NCBI GenBank assembly: GCA_022376515.1
Contig: WTXI01000140.1
Span: forward strand, 32,930-96,929
Length of the DNA stretch: 64,000 bases
Source: Lactifluus volemus
Lineage: Eukaryota > Basidiomycota > Agaricomycetes > Russulales > Russulaceae
Direction: 5' to 3'
Positions 21,744-32,754 of the stretch are shown one piece after another. Position numbers and translations under genes: made by a program. A model generated the notes under the pieces. The model searched no databases. It was not told where the DNA came from and saw nothing but the letters and a program-made list of their open reading frames with translations. Numbering within the stretch: position 1 is the first letter of the stretch; each line of letters starts with the position of its first letter.

Positions 21744-22037
21744 TGCATACCGCGACCCAGCGGTTCCGCCTCGACTTGCCGCACCTCAAGTGTGAGCGCC
21801 TGGCGCACCTCACGAACCACATCTTTGCCAAGGGATATCTCCCCGCCAAGACGCGTTCTCTGGTGTGCTGGAAGGCCCCATGTGGCAAGGTCCTCGATGA
21901 GTGCACCAAGGTCGAGGACGTGCTCGCTTTGGGTGAAGGCGTTTGTGAGGGAAAAGCCTTGCGCCTCGTTATCGGTGAGTTGCCCCGAACTCATTACCCA
22001 GCTTTGCGGATTCTGACAATGTTATATAGATTTGTAA
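21744..22037 (+). pseudogene. Two-domain gene, paralogue 2, 3' part beyond the transposon
   Basis: Resumes exon 2 of the paralogue split at ~7171 (ATQRFRLDLPHLKCERLAHL ... CTKVEDVLALGEG ... LRLVI), with exon 2 ending at 21974, an intron to 22029 and the tiny last exon 22030-22037. Nearly identical to paralogue 1 over this part. No promoter remains on this side. Confidence 0.85.
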
Positions 22038-24197
22038 GGAATTTTGCAACTGGTGCAAAGGAAGGCGTTGAGGGAAATTATGCCAGCGTTTTGTCAACTT
22101 TCGTTTATAGTCAACTAAAATGATGAGCCTCGTTTGGTGCCTGGTAATTGATTGATCGGCGTTCCACTTGGCTTATTTTAGCCATTGTTCTTCATTTTTT
22201 GTGGCGAGTATGCATTGATTTCCTAAATCTTATCTTGAAAGCTCCCCTTGATGATCTTTGTATCGCGGCAGTCTTATCATCTTATGGAGTCTGGGTTTAT
22301 ACTTATAAACTTGACGCTCCTCCCGCAGGGCCTGAATGTGACACGTATATGTTTTATGTTGTAAGAGCTTTCCCGATTTCAGGACAAGTTGGGATCTGGC
22401 TACTCAGACTAGCTTCCTGGGCGGGGTACATACTGTCCGAAAAAAGTTGTGCTTTCGAATCTACTGGGTACGTTTATGCAGACAGGCTTTCAACTGGGTG
22501 TAGTGCACACCAATGTCGTGCGGTCGTGAAGGTCTCCTGGAAGGTTGTGTTGTTCTGTTACTCCTGTATCGTGCTTAATGTCACTTAATGAAGCCAGCGT
22601 AGATCTCGCTGAAGACTCCAGAGCGTGGGTGGTGAGACGCCTCAGACATTAGATAACAGGCCACCCAGGTTTGCATCAAAAAGACTCGGACTGGGTCCGA
22701 GTAGCATAATCGTAGAAGGTCATGACATGTTACTAAAGCTTCTCCGGAGATATCTGCAGTCCCAGTCTTTCACTCACCCTGCCAAAGACAGGATCGAGAA
22801 TGGAACTGTCGGTTGATGGAGCGAGACGGGGAGGTAGCTTAACGGATTGGTATATATGTACCATACGTTTTTTGACCAGTGAATGGTGAGCCGCATCTTC
22901 AGGTTGGGGTAGCTTTTCATAGTTGACTTGTGAGCTAGGTCTCAGGCTCAAACTTGTAAGCCCTCGCGTCATGCAACTCCTACCACAATTCTGCTGATGG
23001 GCACCATTTTCCATAAACAGCTACAGTGTCAGCAGAGCTGAAGTCGCAGGGAACCAAGGCGAGCGGCGGTAATTGCGCGGAACAGAATACTGTATTGTAA
23101 TCCAACTTTGAGGGCTAATGGCCATGCTTCTAGTAGTACATATGCGTGAGCATGTTGACTTATTTTAGACAATGGGTGCATAGCTAAACCGGACACCATA
23201 AACGTAACGTGGCCGGGATCACGTTTAAGCGGAGGTTGAAATATATTTTTTGTTACTCGAGTCCCGATCTAACTTACAGTCTCAACTACTGCTCAACGTC
23301 ACCCGGATTCTTAGGGCTACAGCAGATGAGGTGATAAAGACTTAATTACCACTCCAGCGTGGTAGTATTTCGCGCCAATAACGGTGACAGTTTCGCCCCT
23401 ACTCAATTCGTGTCCGACATCGGGACAGAGACTGCACCTGGTCAACTTACACTGAAGTTGCCCCGATTGACTCGGCTTTACCCTTAATTTCCTAGAAGTG
23501 CATCAGTCGTTAAACAAGCTCAATGTCAAAGAGGTCAACTCAGATATCAAATCAGTCCGGATGCATGCCATTCGATGCTCGTATCTTGCCTCGTGGCATC
23601 ATGAAAATGAAACAAGAGGTCAAATGAGGGAATGTGTCGAAAGGCCTTGCTGACATTTGTACACGTCGTGACACTACAGGCATCTCACTGCCACATAGCG
23701 ACTGAACCTTCGTGGCATTAATCGGAGGTAAATCACGTCAAGGCGAAGAGGTTGTTTCGGGATTTACGACAGCGTTTCAATTTTACGACACCAACAGAGC
23801 ACAACCTGCAACCCGGAGCTTGAAGCTTAGAAGCTTATACAGTAACTAGAATTGGGATGGCGCTTTGTCGTGCTTGCAACCTCTCTCTACGGTGGGTTTG
23901 GGTCTCTGCTGTTCTCTAAGCTTGGGCAGTTGATAGTTTCTTTCACTTCCCGTCTTATTGTTGTACATGGAAAAGAATCTCTCGAATTCTCAGGGTCTTC
24001 AAACTATGCCAGACATGGAAATCATTGGAAGTTGAGTTCTCTCCCGTTCCGCTTGTCCCGTTTCAGGCCACTGGGCTGGTCGCACGCCAACGAATTATCA
24101 CGTTCGTGCCGATCTCTCTGAGTCTTGGAAGGTGAAAAATTTAGTTGCAGACCTTCTAATCGAGCTTGACAATGACATATTACAACCTCCACTTGGC
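22038..24197. other. 3' flank of duplication unit 2 and adjoining gene-free stretch
   Basis: To ~23430 this mirrors the flank of unit 1, including the inverted 180-bp block. From there to 24197 I see no gene; the short open frames have no domain or splice support. Confidence 0.5.
22720..22899. repeat. 180-bp block, inverted counterpart of 4760-4939
   Basis: Begins TCATGACATGTT and ends GGTGAGCCGCATCTT, the reverse complement of 4760-4939 with few substitutions, at the same position in the duplication. Confidence 0.85.
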
Positions 24198-24204
24198 TAT
24201 AAAA
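24198..24204 (+). promoter_or_regulatory. TATA box of paralogue 3
   Basis: TATAAAA (context GGCTATAAAAGATGC), 139 bp before the ATG; same spacing as in the other two family members. Confidence 0.65.
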
Positions 24205-24342
24205 GATGCACCACCTGACTGACTGCTTCTGCATCACATCGTATTGTGATTTCTCATCATAGATTCTCCGCAGATATCTCTCCCCACTCTCTCCTCTCTT
24301 CCTAACACCCCATCTTCGGCTCTCCCCACTCTCTACTCGGAT

Positions 24343-25147
24343 ATGGCGGTTCCAAATCACTGCGCTTCGGCCCATCCAGCTCACCGCACTTCAGTCGCCC
24401 AAGCCCACTGCTCTCAGGTCACTCCGGTTCACTGCCCTCCAGTCGCCCCAGTTTGCTGTGTTCCAGCCACTGGGGTCCGTTGCTCTTCTGAACTCTGGAT
24501 CGCCTACCACCAGGCGTCGCGCTCCCACAAACAGATGACTGCTCAGCTCATCGACTGCAGTGACCTTTACGATCTCGAGGATGTCCTCGACTACATCTTC
24601 CAGCAGGGGTTCGTAGATTCGAAGTGGAGATCTGTCGTCTGGTGGGAGGACTGCACGTTCGTTCGTCTCAAAGCGTGCGATACCATTCGGGACCTGCTCG
24701 CGCGCGGCGCCGGCAGCACCCCCAATACTGCGCTGCGCCTCATCGTTGGTATGCTGCGTCATCTTTTCATTTTAGTGAGCTGATGTGGATGTGGATGCAG
24801 CGGATGTCCCACTGGCTATTTGGGTGCACTACGAATACGTGCACGCCGGACAACATCATACTGCGACCCAGCGTATCCGCCTTGATTTATCTCACGTCAA
24901 GTGTGAGCGCTTGGCGCACATCACGAACCACATCTTCGCCCAGGGTTATCTTCCGGGAAAGGCACGTGGACTTGTGTGCTGGAAGGGCGCGTGCGGGAGG
25001 ATCATCGACGAGTGCACCAAGGTCGAGGACGTGCTTTCTTGGGGCGAGGGGGTCTCTGAATGCAAACCCCTCCGCCTTGTTATTGGCGAGTTCTTGGAAC
25101 CCCATCTATCTGACTTGCGGTGCTGACAAAGGCATATAGACATGTGA
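24343..25147 (+). CDS. Two-domain (possible tandem ubiquitin-like) protein, paralogue 3
   Basis: Exons 24343-24748, 24801-25085 and 25140-25147 give 232 aa with the same intron positions as paralogue 1. The head is longer and has Cys/His/Pro repeats of the type VHCPPVAPV. Domain 1 (ELWIAYHQASRSHKQMTAQL ... ALRLIV) and domain 2 (LAIWVHYEYVHAGQHHTATQ ... PLRLVI) align with the other copies. The second intron starts with GC (ATTG|GCGAGTTC) where paralogue 1 has GT. GC-AG splicing ends the protein IDM; retention would end it GEFLEPHLSDLRC. More diverged than paralogues 1 and 2 and outside the segmental duplication. Confidence 0.78.
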
Positions 25148-25740
25148 GAACCTCCAAAAGTATATGGGAATTGAGGCTACTATGGTAATTGAATGGGCAT
25201 GCCAAGGATAACTAAGTGGCATGGCTTTCTGTAGCGCGATTTCTGTAAAATATGAATGAAAAATGGAGACCCCCATATTCGCACATGACACGGCTTGAAA
25301 TGTTATCATCACGATTCACCGTTCCCGACTTGGCTCGCGTCTATGAGATTGAGTTACGTTATCCTTGACTTGGAGAACAACTTCCGTACGATCCCAGTGA
25401 CTTCAAGGCCCAGGGAAGTGCCACTAGCAATGTGACATGGTGCAGAGCTAATTATCTTGGGCAACTGTCAGTGGTTATCAACCCAGCGACTTCGAGTCAT
25501 AAGATCAGGAATGCGCCCTGTCGATGCTTGAACCACGTGACTCCCGGGCCGAGTCGTTTCGGCTGCGCGAGCCCAGGATAGTTGTATTAAGATAACGCGA
25601 ACACGCCCAGCTACTCAGCCAACAGGCCGACATGTACAGTGTACTAGTAACCAATCTTTGCGGTAGTTGCGGTAGGTGCGTGTCCGAGTCTCTGTTGCGG
25701 TACTAAAAAAAGAGGCGTTCGTGCAGATACTAGTACAAAC
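25148..25740. other. Gene-free stretch
   Basis: I see no gene, RNA or clear repeat here apart from CTAGTAC-type words near 25640 and 25730. Confidence 0.4.
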
Positions 25741-25741
25741 A

Positions 25742-26068
25742 GTCCCATATCAGTACTTGCGACACCTGACAGATTCTTGATGGATCTGATGGAATTTATA
25801 AGGGCTGATCATGACCCATAAACTTGACAAGGCATGTCAGAGGTAGTAGAAATTACCTAAGTCATTAGCCCTGATCAGCACAATGCCTCCATCATAACTC
25901 CTTTGGCTTTTGCAACCACTGAAACACTAGTTAGGTAATGTCACCTCTAGTTGACATGCCTTATCAAGTTGATGAGTTGTTATGAAAATATGATCAGCCC
26001 TTATAAGTTCCATCAGATCCATCAGGAATTCGTCAGGTGTCGCAAGTACTGATATGGTAATCAAGGTT
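25742..26068. mobile_element. Foldback miniature element (~325 bp)
   Basis: Imperfect long inverted repeat. The left arm starts CCATATCAGTACTTGCGACA and continues with GATGGATCTGATGGAA, TATAAGGGCTGATCAT and AAGGCATGTCA; the right arm carries the complement of each in reverse order, ending TGTCGCAAGTACTGATATGG. Only about 50 bp of loop lies between. No coding capacity; a MITE-like element is the simplest reading. Confidence 0.75.
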
Positions 26069-26441
26069 TTTCCGACATAGAGACCCTGGTAACAATCAGA
26101 GTACTAGTACTAGTACTAAACCGGCGACACTATAAGTAGCTCTCAAACATTCCTTGCTGTGCACTTTCTAAACTATTGACAATGGAAAGTCCAATTTGAC
26201 GCTTTTCTGCCAGTGCTCAACAACCGTTGCAAACTTGAAGCTTGAAACATCGACGCTGTCAGTGTTCCGATGACGACCTGGATAGCATCCTTTTGTTCTG
26301 CTTTGTCCAGTACTAGTGGCGTTGTGCTAGCATGACTCGGAGAGCTGACAGCCTTAAAAAGATGTTGAGAACCAAATGTCCCTGCGCCTCTACCACCGCC
26401 AGATTACCATCCCCCCTATAACCCCAAACCTTCTCTCGAAG

Positions 26442-27697
26442 ATGTTCGTATTTTCCTTGGCGGATTGTAACAGTAGTAACACCGGATATTATGTCGCTTC
26501 AAACAAAGACACTATGGGGTGGTGAGTTGAGTTATTGTTACTTGGTAATGTACTTCGAGTAACGAAGCAATGTGGTAGGAGGGATCTCCCCCATGACTTG
26601 GCCCATGTGTTAGAAGATGTACGACACAAGGGCGAAGAGGTACAGCGGGTGTCCATCGGTCTTGATGGCGACTGGTTCCTCCGTACTGACAAGCGGCATG
26701 GTACGTCCTGTCCCCACGACCCATGCACCCGTATTCCAATCAAGTTATCCCTCTTCCTTGACTGAAATAATGTCGCAGCGTACAAAATAGTCGATGCAGA
26801 TTGGGTCTCTAACGTAAAGCTCTTCGTGGACCACCTCCGAAAGAGTGGTCTGGACCTTGCGGACCACGCGATCCGGTTCTTCTCCTTCGTGCCGGATCCA
26901 ACGGGCTATGTCACCGTATTTCACAAGTTGGACAGCCCATTCGGCCGGTGTTTATGGCACAATGTTCCAGATGATCTCAACAAGCTTCTAGAAAGCGAGT
27001 CATCTAAAGGTGTTCGCCATGTGGCCGTAGGTGTGAATGGTTCATATGTGGTGATACTGGACACTGGCGTTGTGTGGTGGTACGCGGTCCCCGAGCAACT
27101 GGACCAACTACTAAGGGAAGCTGAGAAGCGGGGTCGTGCAATTGAAGTAAGCATCACGGTTTCTGGGAGTACTTTCTTCTATTTGTTGATCTGTCGGCAC
27201 TTTTTCAGACTGTCGCGCTTTCCCTCGTCTCACAAACCAGGTATTTCGTCAAATTCGCCGATGGTGCTACATCATATAGTCTCCCCACCGCTTGGCACGA
27301 GTCTGTGAACCATTACACTGCACTCGCTGCATCCAGTGAAGGACACAGGATGTACAACTCTACACCCAGCACTGGTCACTACACACACCCCATGTCGAAC
27401 CCATACTCCTCGCCTGTCTCCACCGCTCCGCCTCAAGCCATACCCCCCACCCCATCATCCTCAATGGTAAATAGGCCGATCCAAAACACCACTAACGTGC
27501 GTACTACGGCGAAAAAAACACAGGAGACGCCGTCCAAGGTTAAAGACGAACGCATGGATAAGCTTCTGAATGGGGCTCTCAAGTTCGCTAGTACAGTCGC
27601 AGTGGCCTTACTCAAAGCCGAGATTAAGGATCTGTCTCAGGCTCAGGCTCAGGCTCAGACACAAGCACAAGCTCAACAGAATCAGACAGGATATTGA
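26442..27697 (+). CDS. Repeat protein of unknown function with Gln/Ala tail
   Basis: Four exons (26442-26521, 26579-26700, 26779-27146, 27209-27697) join in frame to 352 aa. The body has recurring segments: DLPHDLAHVLEDVRHKGEEV + VSIGLDGDWFLRTD, NVPDDLNKLLESESSKGVRH + AVGVNGSYVVILDTG, AVPEQLDQLLREAEKRGRAI + LSLVSQTRYFVKFADG, and LPTAWHESV. So each unit is an amphipathic helix 'VP..L..LL......G' followed by a beta pair ending '(W/Y)F(L/V)...'. A Pro/Ser-rich linker and a helical tail (KLLNGALKFASTVAVALLKA, then QAQAQTQ repeats) follow. No named family recognised; the arrangement could be a propeller-like or solenoid fold. Confidence 0.72.
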
Positions 27698-28217
27698 TGT
27701 TGCCGATTTGCGGGAGTGGATGTTATGCGAATTTTGTTTTCTTGTATTGCGAGTGCTAGTCCGAGATGCTATCATCCTCTCTTTTCAGCTTTGTACACAC
27801 GGCCATCACGTCGTCTCAGAGGATGTACTTTCTTATTTTTAACTTGGGTTGTTGTTATCCGTCCACGGTTTTCTATATGCTTTGAGTGGCTATGTATACC
27901 AGTAATTATTTCTAGTAGTCCCTCGTTAGGAGCATATCGAAGTTTGATTTTGGTCTCAATCACGCATACACACCGTGCACAAGGCCCATCGAGCCCAGAG
28001 AGAAGGAAACGCATGGCGTGAGAATTGTGTAAGAGGCGTACTGACGAAATGATGGGAAAGTGCTGTAGATTTTGACGTTTTCCTGATCGCCATCATGATC
28101 TCGAGGGCGCCGACTTGGACACCTGCAGCGCATTCGTTGTAAGTTAGTCGGCGTCCAATGCTGGCAATCAATCATTGTCCAGATCGTGTATCCGTGTGTC
28201 CATGACACTGAACCTAC

Positions 28218-28520
28218 TTTGACTAGTGGCGTTGCGCTCAAAGGTCGAGAGTGTGTTTTCATCACAAGACAGCCTCGTGTCTGAGCTATTAGATCACCAT
28301 CCCCTGCCCGAGAATGGTTGTCTTTGCCTTGGTGCCAGTGGCATTGAAAAGAGTGGCAGCAGCTTTATCTCAAACAGAGATAGTGAGTAACGCCACTTGT
28401 TATATCGTCTTCAGTGTTGTGAAGCAAGGAGGGGTCTCCCTCCCGACTGGGACCATGAGGTAGAGAATGCACGACAAACCTGCGAATGATATTTCGATCA
28501 ACTCGTCCACGATCGCTCAC
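28218..28520 (+). pseudogene. Decayed 5' copy of the repeat-protein gene
   Basis: Resembles the promoter and first two exons of the gene at 26442: GACTAGTGGCGTTGCGCTC..., then TTGTCTTTGCCTTGG, then GTGAAGCAAGGAGGGGTCTCC...GACTGGGACCATG...GTAGAGAATGCACGACAA align in order with the 26.3-26.6 kb sequence. It has no usable start or frame and stops resembling it after ~200 codon-equivalents' worth of sequence, so it is a relic of a tandem duplicate. Confidence 0.5.
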
Positions 28521-28879
28521 TAAAAGCAATGGTGTTTCCAACGTAAAGGTTTTTCTGTTAGTCAGCTTGTTATGTCACTGTACACGTGTCATTATTTTTA
28601 AAAAGCAAAAAAGGGAAGAGGATAGAAATCCTTGGCGTGGGAAGGGCAAGAGACCGCGGGGTGAGTTTGAAGTGAAAAGAGGCAGGGCGTTATGTGTGCG
28701 ATGCTCGGTGCCAGTGGGATGCGACTCGTATGAAGGTTCCCCGTACAAGTTAGCTACAGGATAGTATTTCATAAGCCAGCGAAGAAGGCCAAGAAAGCCA
28801 AGAGTTTTTGCCAAGACCAAGAGCCGAATGCGGTGGGTTACAAGATACGACTGGAGACCGCCTCGACCAGTTGGTGATC

Positions 28880-30607
28880 ATGGGTCTGTATGATAATAAT
28901 CCGATTTCTCTCGCTAACTCGGTCAACAACAGTGGCTACCCTGCAAATCCGTACCTCCTCTATCGCCCCGTCTTTGCCCGTTCCCTTCCGATACAAATAT
29001 TTTTCACCGGCATCACACTCACCCTCGTCTGTGTTCTTCTCATCCAACTCATCTTTACTGCTCCCTACCACTTCCGTCTTGCCCGCACAAACTTCATCCT
29101 TCAAGTATCCGCTGCCATCTCCGTACTCGTCTGGGAAGCTACCTCTATCGTCATCATCCTCAACGAAACAAGACATCAAAGTAAAAAATGGCCATTCATG
29201 CTCGAATATGTCTCCGTCGATTTCCCCCCTCTCAATGATCCCAGCTCCCCCGGTAGCTGGTCGACGGTCGGCTTAACCTTTTGGTTTCTAATGAACGCAT
29301 CGGTATCGGCCCTCACACAGGTACGCCACCTAACCCTCTCATTTGACTTACATATATAATAATGTCAAAATCTTCCCCAGATGACTCACATCCAATTTCT
29401 TTCTCTAATGTATCCCTCTCGCCTCGAGGCCCAACTCATCTTTATCCTCCTCGGCCCTCTTGCCATCATTGCCGCTCTCACCCAGTTTGCGCCTTTCCAC
29501 TCTGACTTAAACTTCATCTTTGCGGCCAGTGCAGTGCGCAACGTCTGCAACGCGACCCTCTCCATCCTCTTCACCATTTCCCTCCTCTTTTGGGGATTCG
29601 TCGTGAACCGCCACCAAGCCTGGCGCACCGATGGAGGCACGGCAGCCTTTGGTGTTGGTGCAATCCTCTTTGCCCTCCTGTCGACTGTTATCACCATCGC
29701 TTACATACCATCACATAACCAATTCGAGTGGGTCCCTGGCCTGATCGGCGTCATCGTGCTCTGGCAGAGTTTCCTCGGGTGGTGGTGGTGGGTGGGTGCG
29801 GGTATGGGTATTGGCGAGGTTGACGAGTGGCTCAACCGCGCCGAAAAGCGTCGAAAACGCCGCGCGGCGCGTGAGGCGAGCAAGAAAGTTTCAAAAGGAC
29901 GTCTTCGGGGCGCATGGAATGCCGTTAGTGGCGGCAGTGCCCGGGAGCGTGGTGTCACCACCGCCATGGAGAATACGTCCTGTGAGATGACGGTGATGGC
30001 GGGGGTAAGGGAACCGGACTCGAATTCTCTCCACGGGTCCACAAGGTCCGCAGATACGACGACGACGACCTCTACGGGAGGAGGACAAGAACACGGTAGT
30101 GGCGAAGTTGGCGGTGGCCGATTCTGGCCTTTATCCCTTATACGCAACACGTTTCGCTACGTCCGCAACGCACATGTCAGCGCCGCGCGCGCACGCGCGC
30201 TCGAGCGCGTCGAGCACATACGCGAGGTCTTTGGGTACGACGGCACGTCGCCCACCGAGGTATCCTCCCCCACTTCCGGCTGGGCTCTCGGTTCGTTTGG
30301 TGTGCGCGAGAGGGAGGGGGGTGGTACTAGTAGCACTGCACAGGAGGGCGCCGCATTTGAGATGGAGGAGGGGACACGGTGGTTGGCGCGTCGCGAGCGG
30401 GAAGTGGAAGTGGAAGAAGACGATGATGCGGGGAATGGAGACGGAGAGGTAACAACGACGATGAGAACGAGACGACGCCGGATGGAGCGCCCGCATAGAC
30501 CATCGGAGCCTCCAGAAGAGCCGCCATCGTCTCCATCCTCGATGTGGTGGTGGGGTCCGCTGAGACGGTGGCGACTGCAAGACACGACCGAGTACTCGGA
30601 GCATTAA
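28880..30607 (+). CDS. Seven-helix membrane protein with long cytosolic tail
   Basis: Exon 1 28880-29320, intron 29321-29380, exon 2 29381-30607: 555 aa. Seven hydrophobic segments are visible, for example IQIFFTGITLTLVCVLLIQL, FILQVSAAISVLVWEATSI, GLTFWFLMNASVSALTQ, AQLIFILLGPLAIIAALTQF, ATLSILFTISLLFWGFVV, AFGVGAILFALLSTVITIAY and VPGLIGVIVLWQSFLGWWWW. A ~270-residue Arg/Glu/Ser-rich tail follows. The layout resembles a receptor (short N-terminus, seven helices, long tail), but no receptor family signature is recognised; a transporter or scaffold is equally possible. Confidence 0.78.
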
Positions 30608-30860
30608 GTTTGTTTACCCTCCATACTATTGAGCACCCTTGCCGAGTTGTTTTGTACGCTTTAGTAGTCTTGTGTCATGATCGCTCAGGTGTGTTTTTAT
30701 TAAAAAAAGAGATAATTTCCTGCTGCTTGCTGATATGGGTGGATAAGGAAAAGTACAGATAGTAGTTGTTAAAAGGCGGGTATGATACTTGTACGATTCG
30801 ATATTAGAAACCCGTTTTGAAACGGTAGTCACCATGAGAGAAGAAATCTATTTTCAATCA

Positions 30861-32487
30861 TCAAACCATGGCTGTCGTCGCCATTCCCTCCTCTAACCTG
30901 ATCAACTTGACCGCGAGCTCGGCAAGTACATCGTCCGCACGAGGATTACGTGGGAACTGCGTACCTGTACCACAACTGTGTCACCACACCAGCACCGCAA
31001 CGCGCCCGAATCAAAACAAAAAATACAATCAGACATCAAAAAAAAAAAAAAGGGGGGGGGGGACCGAGAACGGGGACATACCAGCTACCACCCCAGAGGA
31101 ATCTCGCTGCCCACCGACGCCAACGATAATGATGACGATGGTGGTGGTGGTGGTGGTACCGTTTCGTCGTGCAACCGCTGTCACTTGCGCCCAGGTCCTC
31201 ACCGCCGCCGACGCCAAATACCTGCGCCACATTGCGTTGCCAGCCGACATCGTACAGACGCATTCGGGCGTGGGTGGCGCGTACGGCGCGGCGTTGGGCC
31301 GAATCGAGTTGTTGTTCTAGTGGAGGACTTGAGAGGCCGCCGCGGGGTGGAAAGGGAGGGAGGTGTCGTAAGAGGTAGAATGGGGAGATGTGTTCGAGGG
31401 TCGTTTGATTCGTACTATTTGCAGTTATTTTTTTTTAAAAAGGTGGGAAGAGGAAGACGACGCACAGGACGAGGTAGATGTGGTAGATCAGGAAGGAACC
31501 TATGACGAGAGCAAAGGCACAACCTGCAAAGGAGAGCAAGAGCATATGTACGGGCGTAATTTCATTCTGCTCGCCAGGTTTATTTCAGCGGCTTGTTTGC
31601 CGGGGGGGGAGAACGCACGATTGCAAGAGGATGGGTGAAAGCAAAGACGAGTCCGCGGATACATATCGCGGCGATGTAGGCTGACAGAAGCGTGACAGAA
31701 GCGAGGAAGTGCAGAAAGGAAGGATACGTCCGGAATCCCTGTACGAAGCATCGTGATCAACGACGACACCAACACAGAAGTAAAATTCCGGGAACGCACA
31801 ATACATTTCGCGCCCAACCAAGGACAATGGTGATCTTTAGCATATGCAGAGAAAGCGTGAGAAATCGGTCCATGTGGGATGGGATAATAATACAACGCAC
31901 CCATTTTTAGTACGCACCGTCCACATTGGGAGCAGTGATGCGCGCGCTCTGGCTTGGGCCTCCAGCAGATACGGCACCATTTTCCCGGTTGAGTGTAATC
32001 ATCTGGTGGCGCGCTGAGCAGCGCGTCTTCAAGGCTCATATCTCCGCCGTCATCGCCCTCCGTTGCAGTGGCCTCCAATGGCTTGGCGTTGTCAGGGACT
32101 GGACCTGGGTCACGTGCGACGCAGGCGATCAAGGAGCTAAATGCGAGGAAGGAGAGCGTGTAGATGACGAGGAGGTGAAAGACAAAGTAGTATGGCGCGT
32201 GGAGGGTTAGGTAGTGATAGTTGAGGAGGACGTGCAAGATTGACGGGTGTGGTGCCAGGAGAAGTAGAACCGCGACTTGCCACAGAGAGGAGAAGTTTGG
32301 AGTTAAGTAAGGCAATTTTTTTTTGATGGGAAACGAGCGTGCACTCACTACATAATGGTACATAGTGGTACCACCGACGTGGATGGCCTGGGCGTTCGTC
32401 GTCGGAATCGTAGTCATCGTTGCGTTCTCGAATTGGGGGTAGGCTACCCGGACCAAAGGAGAGAAGTGGGAGAGCGTTCTCACTCAT
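30861..32487 (-). CDS. DHHC-type protein S-palmitoyltransferase
   Basis: Start ATG at 32485-32487 (MSENALPLLSFGPGS), stop at 30861-30863. Exon 1 ends at 32349 and exon 2 begins at 32275. Two membrane helices (IAVLLLLAPHPSILHVLL, FVFHLLVIYTLSFLAF) precede the cysteine-rich domain WCRICWRPKPERAHHCSQCG + RCVLKM|DHHCPWLGAKC, split by an intron between Met and Asp. Then come GFRTYPFLHFLASVTLLSAY, a fourth helix region and the TTxE-type motif NQTTLEHISPFYLLRHLPPF. Near the end is RLYDVGWQRNVAQVFG, the usual C-terminal motif. The family transfers palmitate from acyl-CoA to protein cysteines at membranes through the DHHC cysteine. The closest yeast type (PFA3/PFA4) cannot be fixed by eye. Confidence 0.88.
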
Positions 32488-32754
32488 CGAGAGCGATGGG
32501 GAGGGTTGAGACAAGTCAAAGTTTACTCTTGAATAAGGAGAGTGGCATGAACAACATGGATGAGCCGCGGAGAAGATTATAATAAGATTATCCTGACTTG
32601 GTTACTGTCACGTAAGGCACGGCACGACTAAACTTAAGCGACATTTTCAACGAGCGCGCGCTACTGAGGCGGTGGAAACGGCAGGGGCAGGGACATCTCG
32701 AGTCATCTACAAAAAATCCAGCGAAGCGAATGCCATGAGTCATTGCACTCTTAT

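Larger units (their letters stand above)
5474..23430. repeat. Segmental duplication, unit 2, interrupted by two insertions
   Basis: Second copy of the 2510-5473 unit. It is split by a 418-bp LINE tail (5536-5953) and by a ~14.6 kb DNA transposon (about 7172-21738). Removing both leaves promoter, gene and 3' flank in the order seen in unit 1, ending at the shared word GTGTCCGACAT near 23430. Confidence 0.8.

Noticed and set aside
22148..22588. Open frame downstream of the split paralogue, also near 4211-4543
   Set aside because: No ATG-supported start, frame differs between the two copies near the AAAAAA run, and no domain; probably chance.
29701..30604. Several long minus-strand ORFs opposite the seven-helix protein tail
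   Set aside because: GC-rich coding sequence leaves antisense frames open; the sense frame has the membrane segments and a clean intron.
31020..31065. A13/G10 homopolymer run as a functional element
   Set aside because: It falls in an intron of the palmitoyltransferase, where on the minus strand it is a pyrimidine tract.
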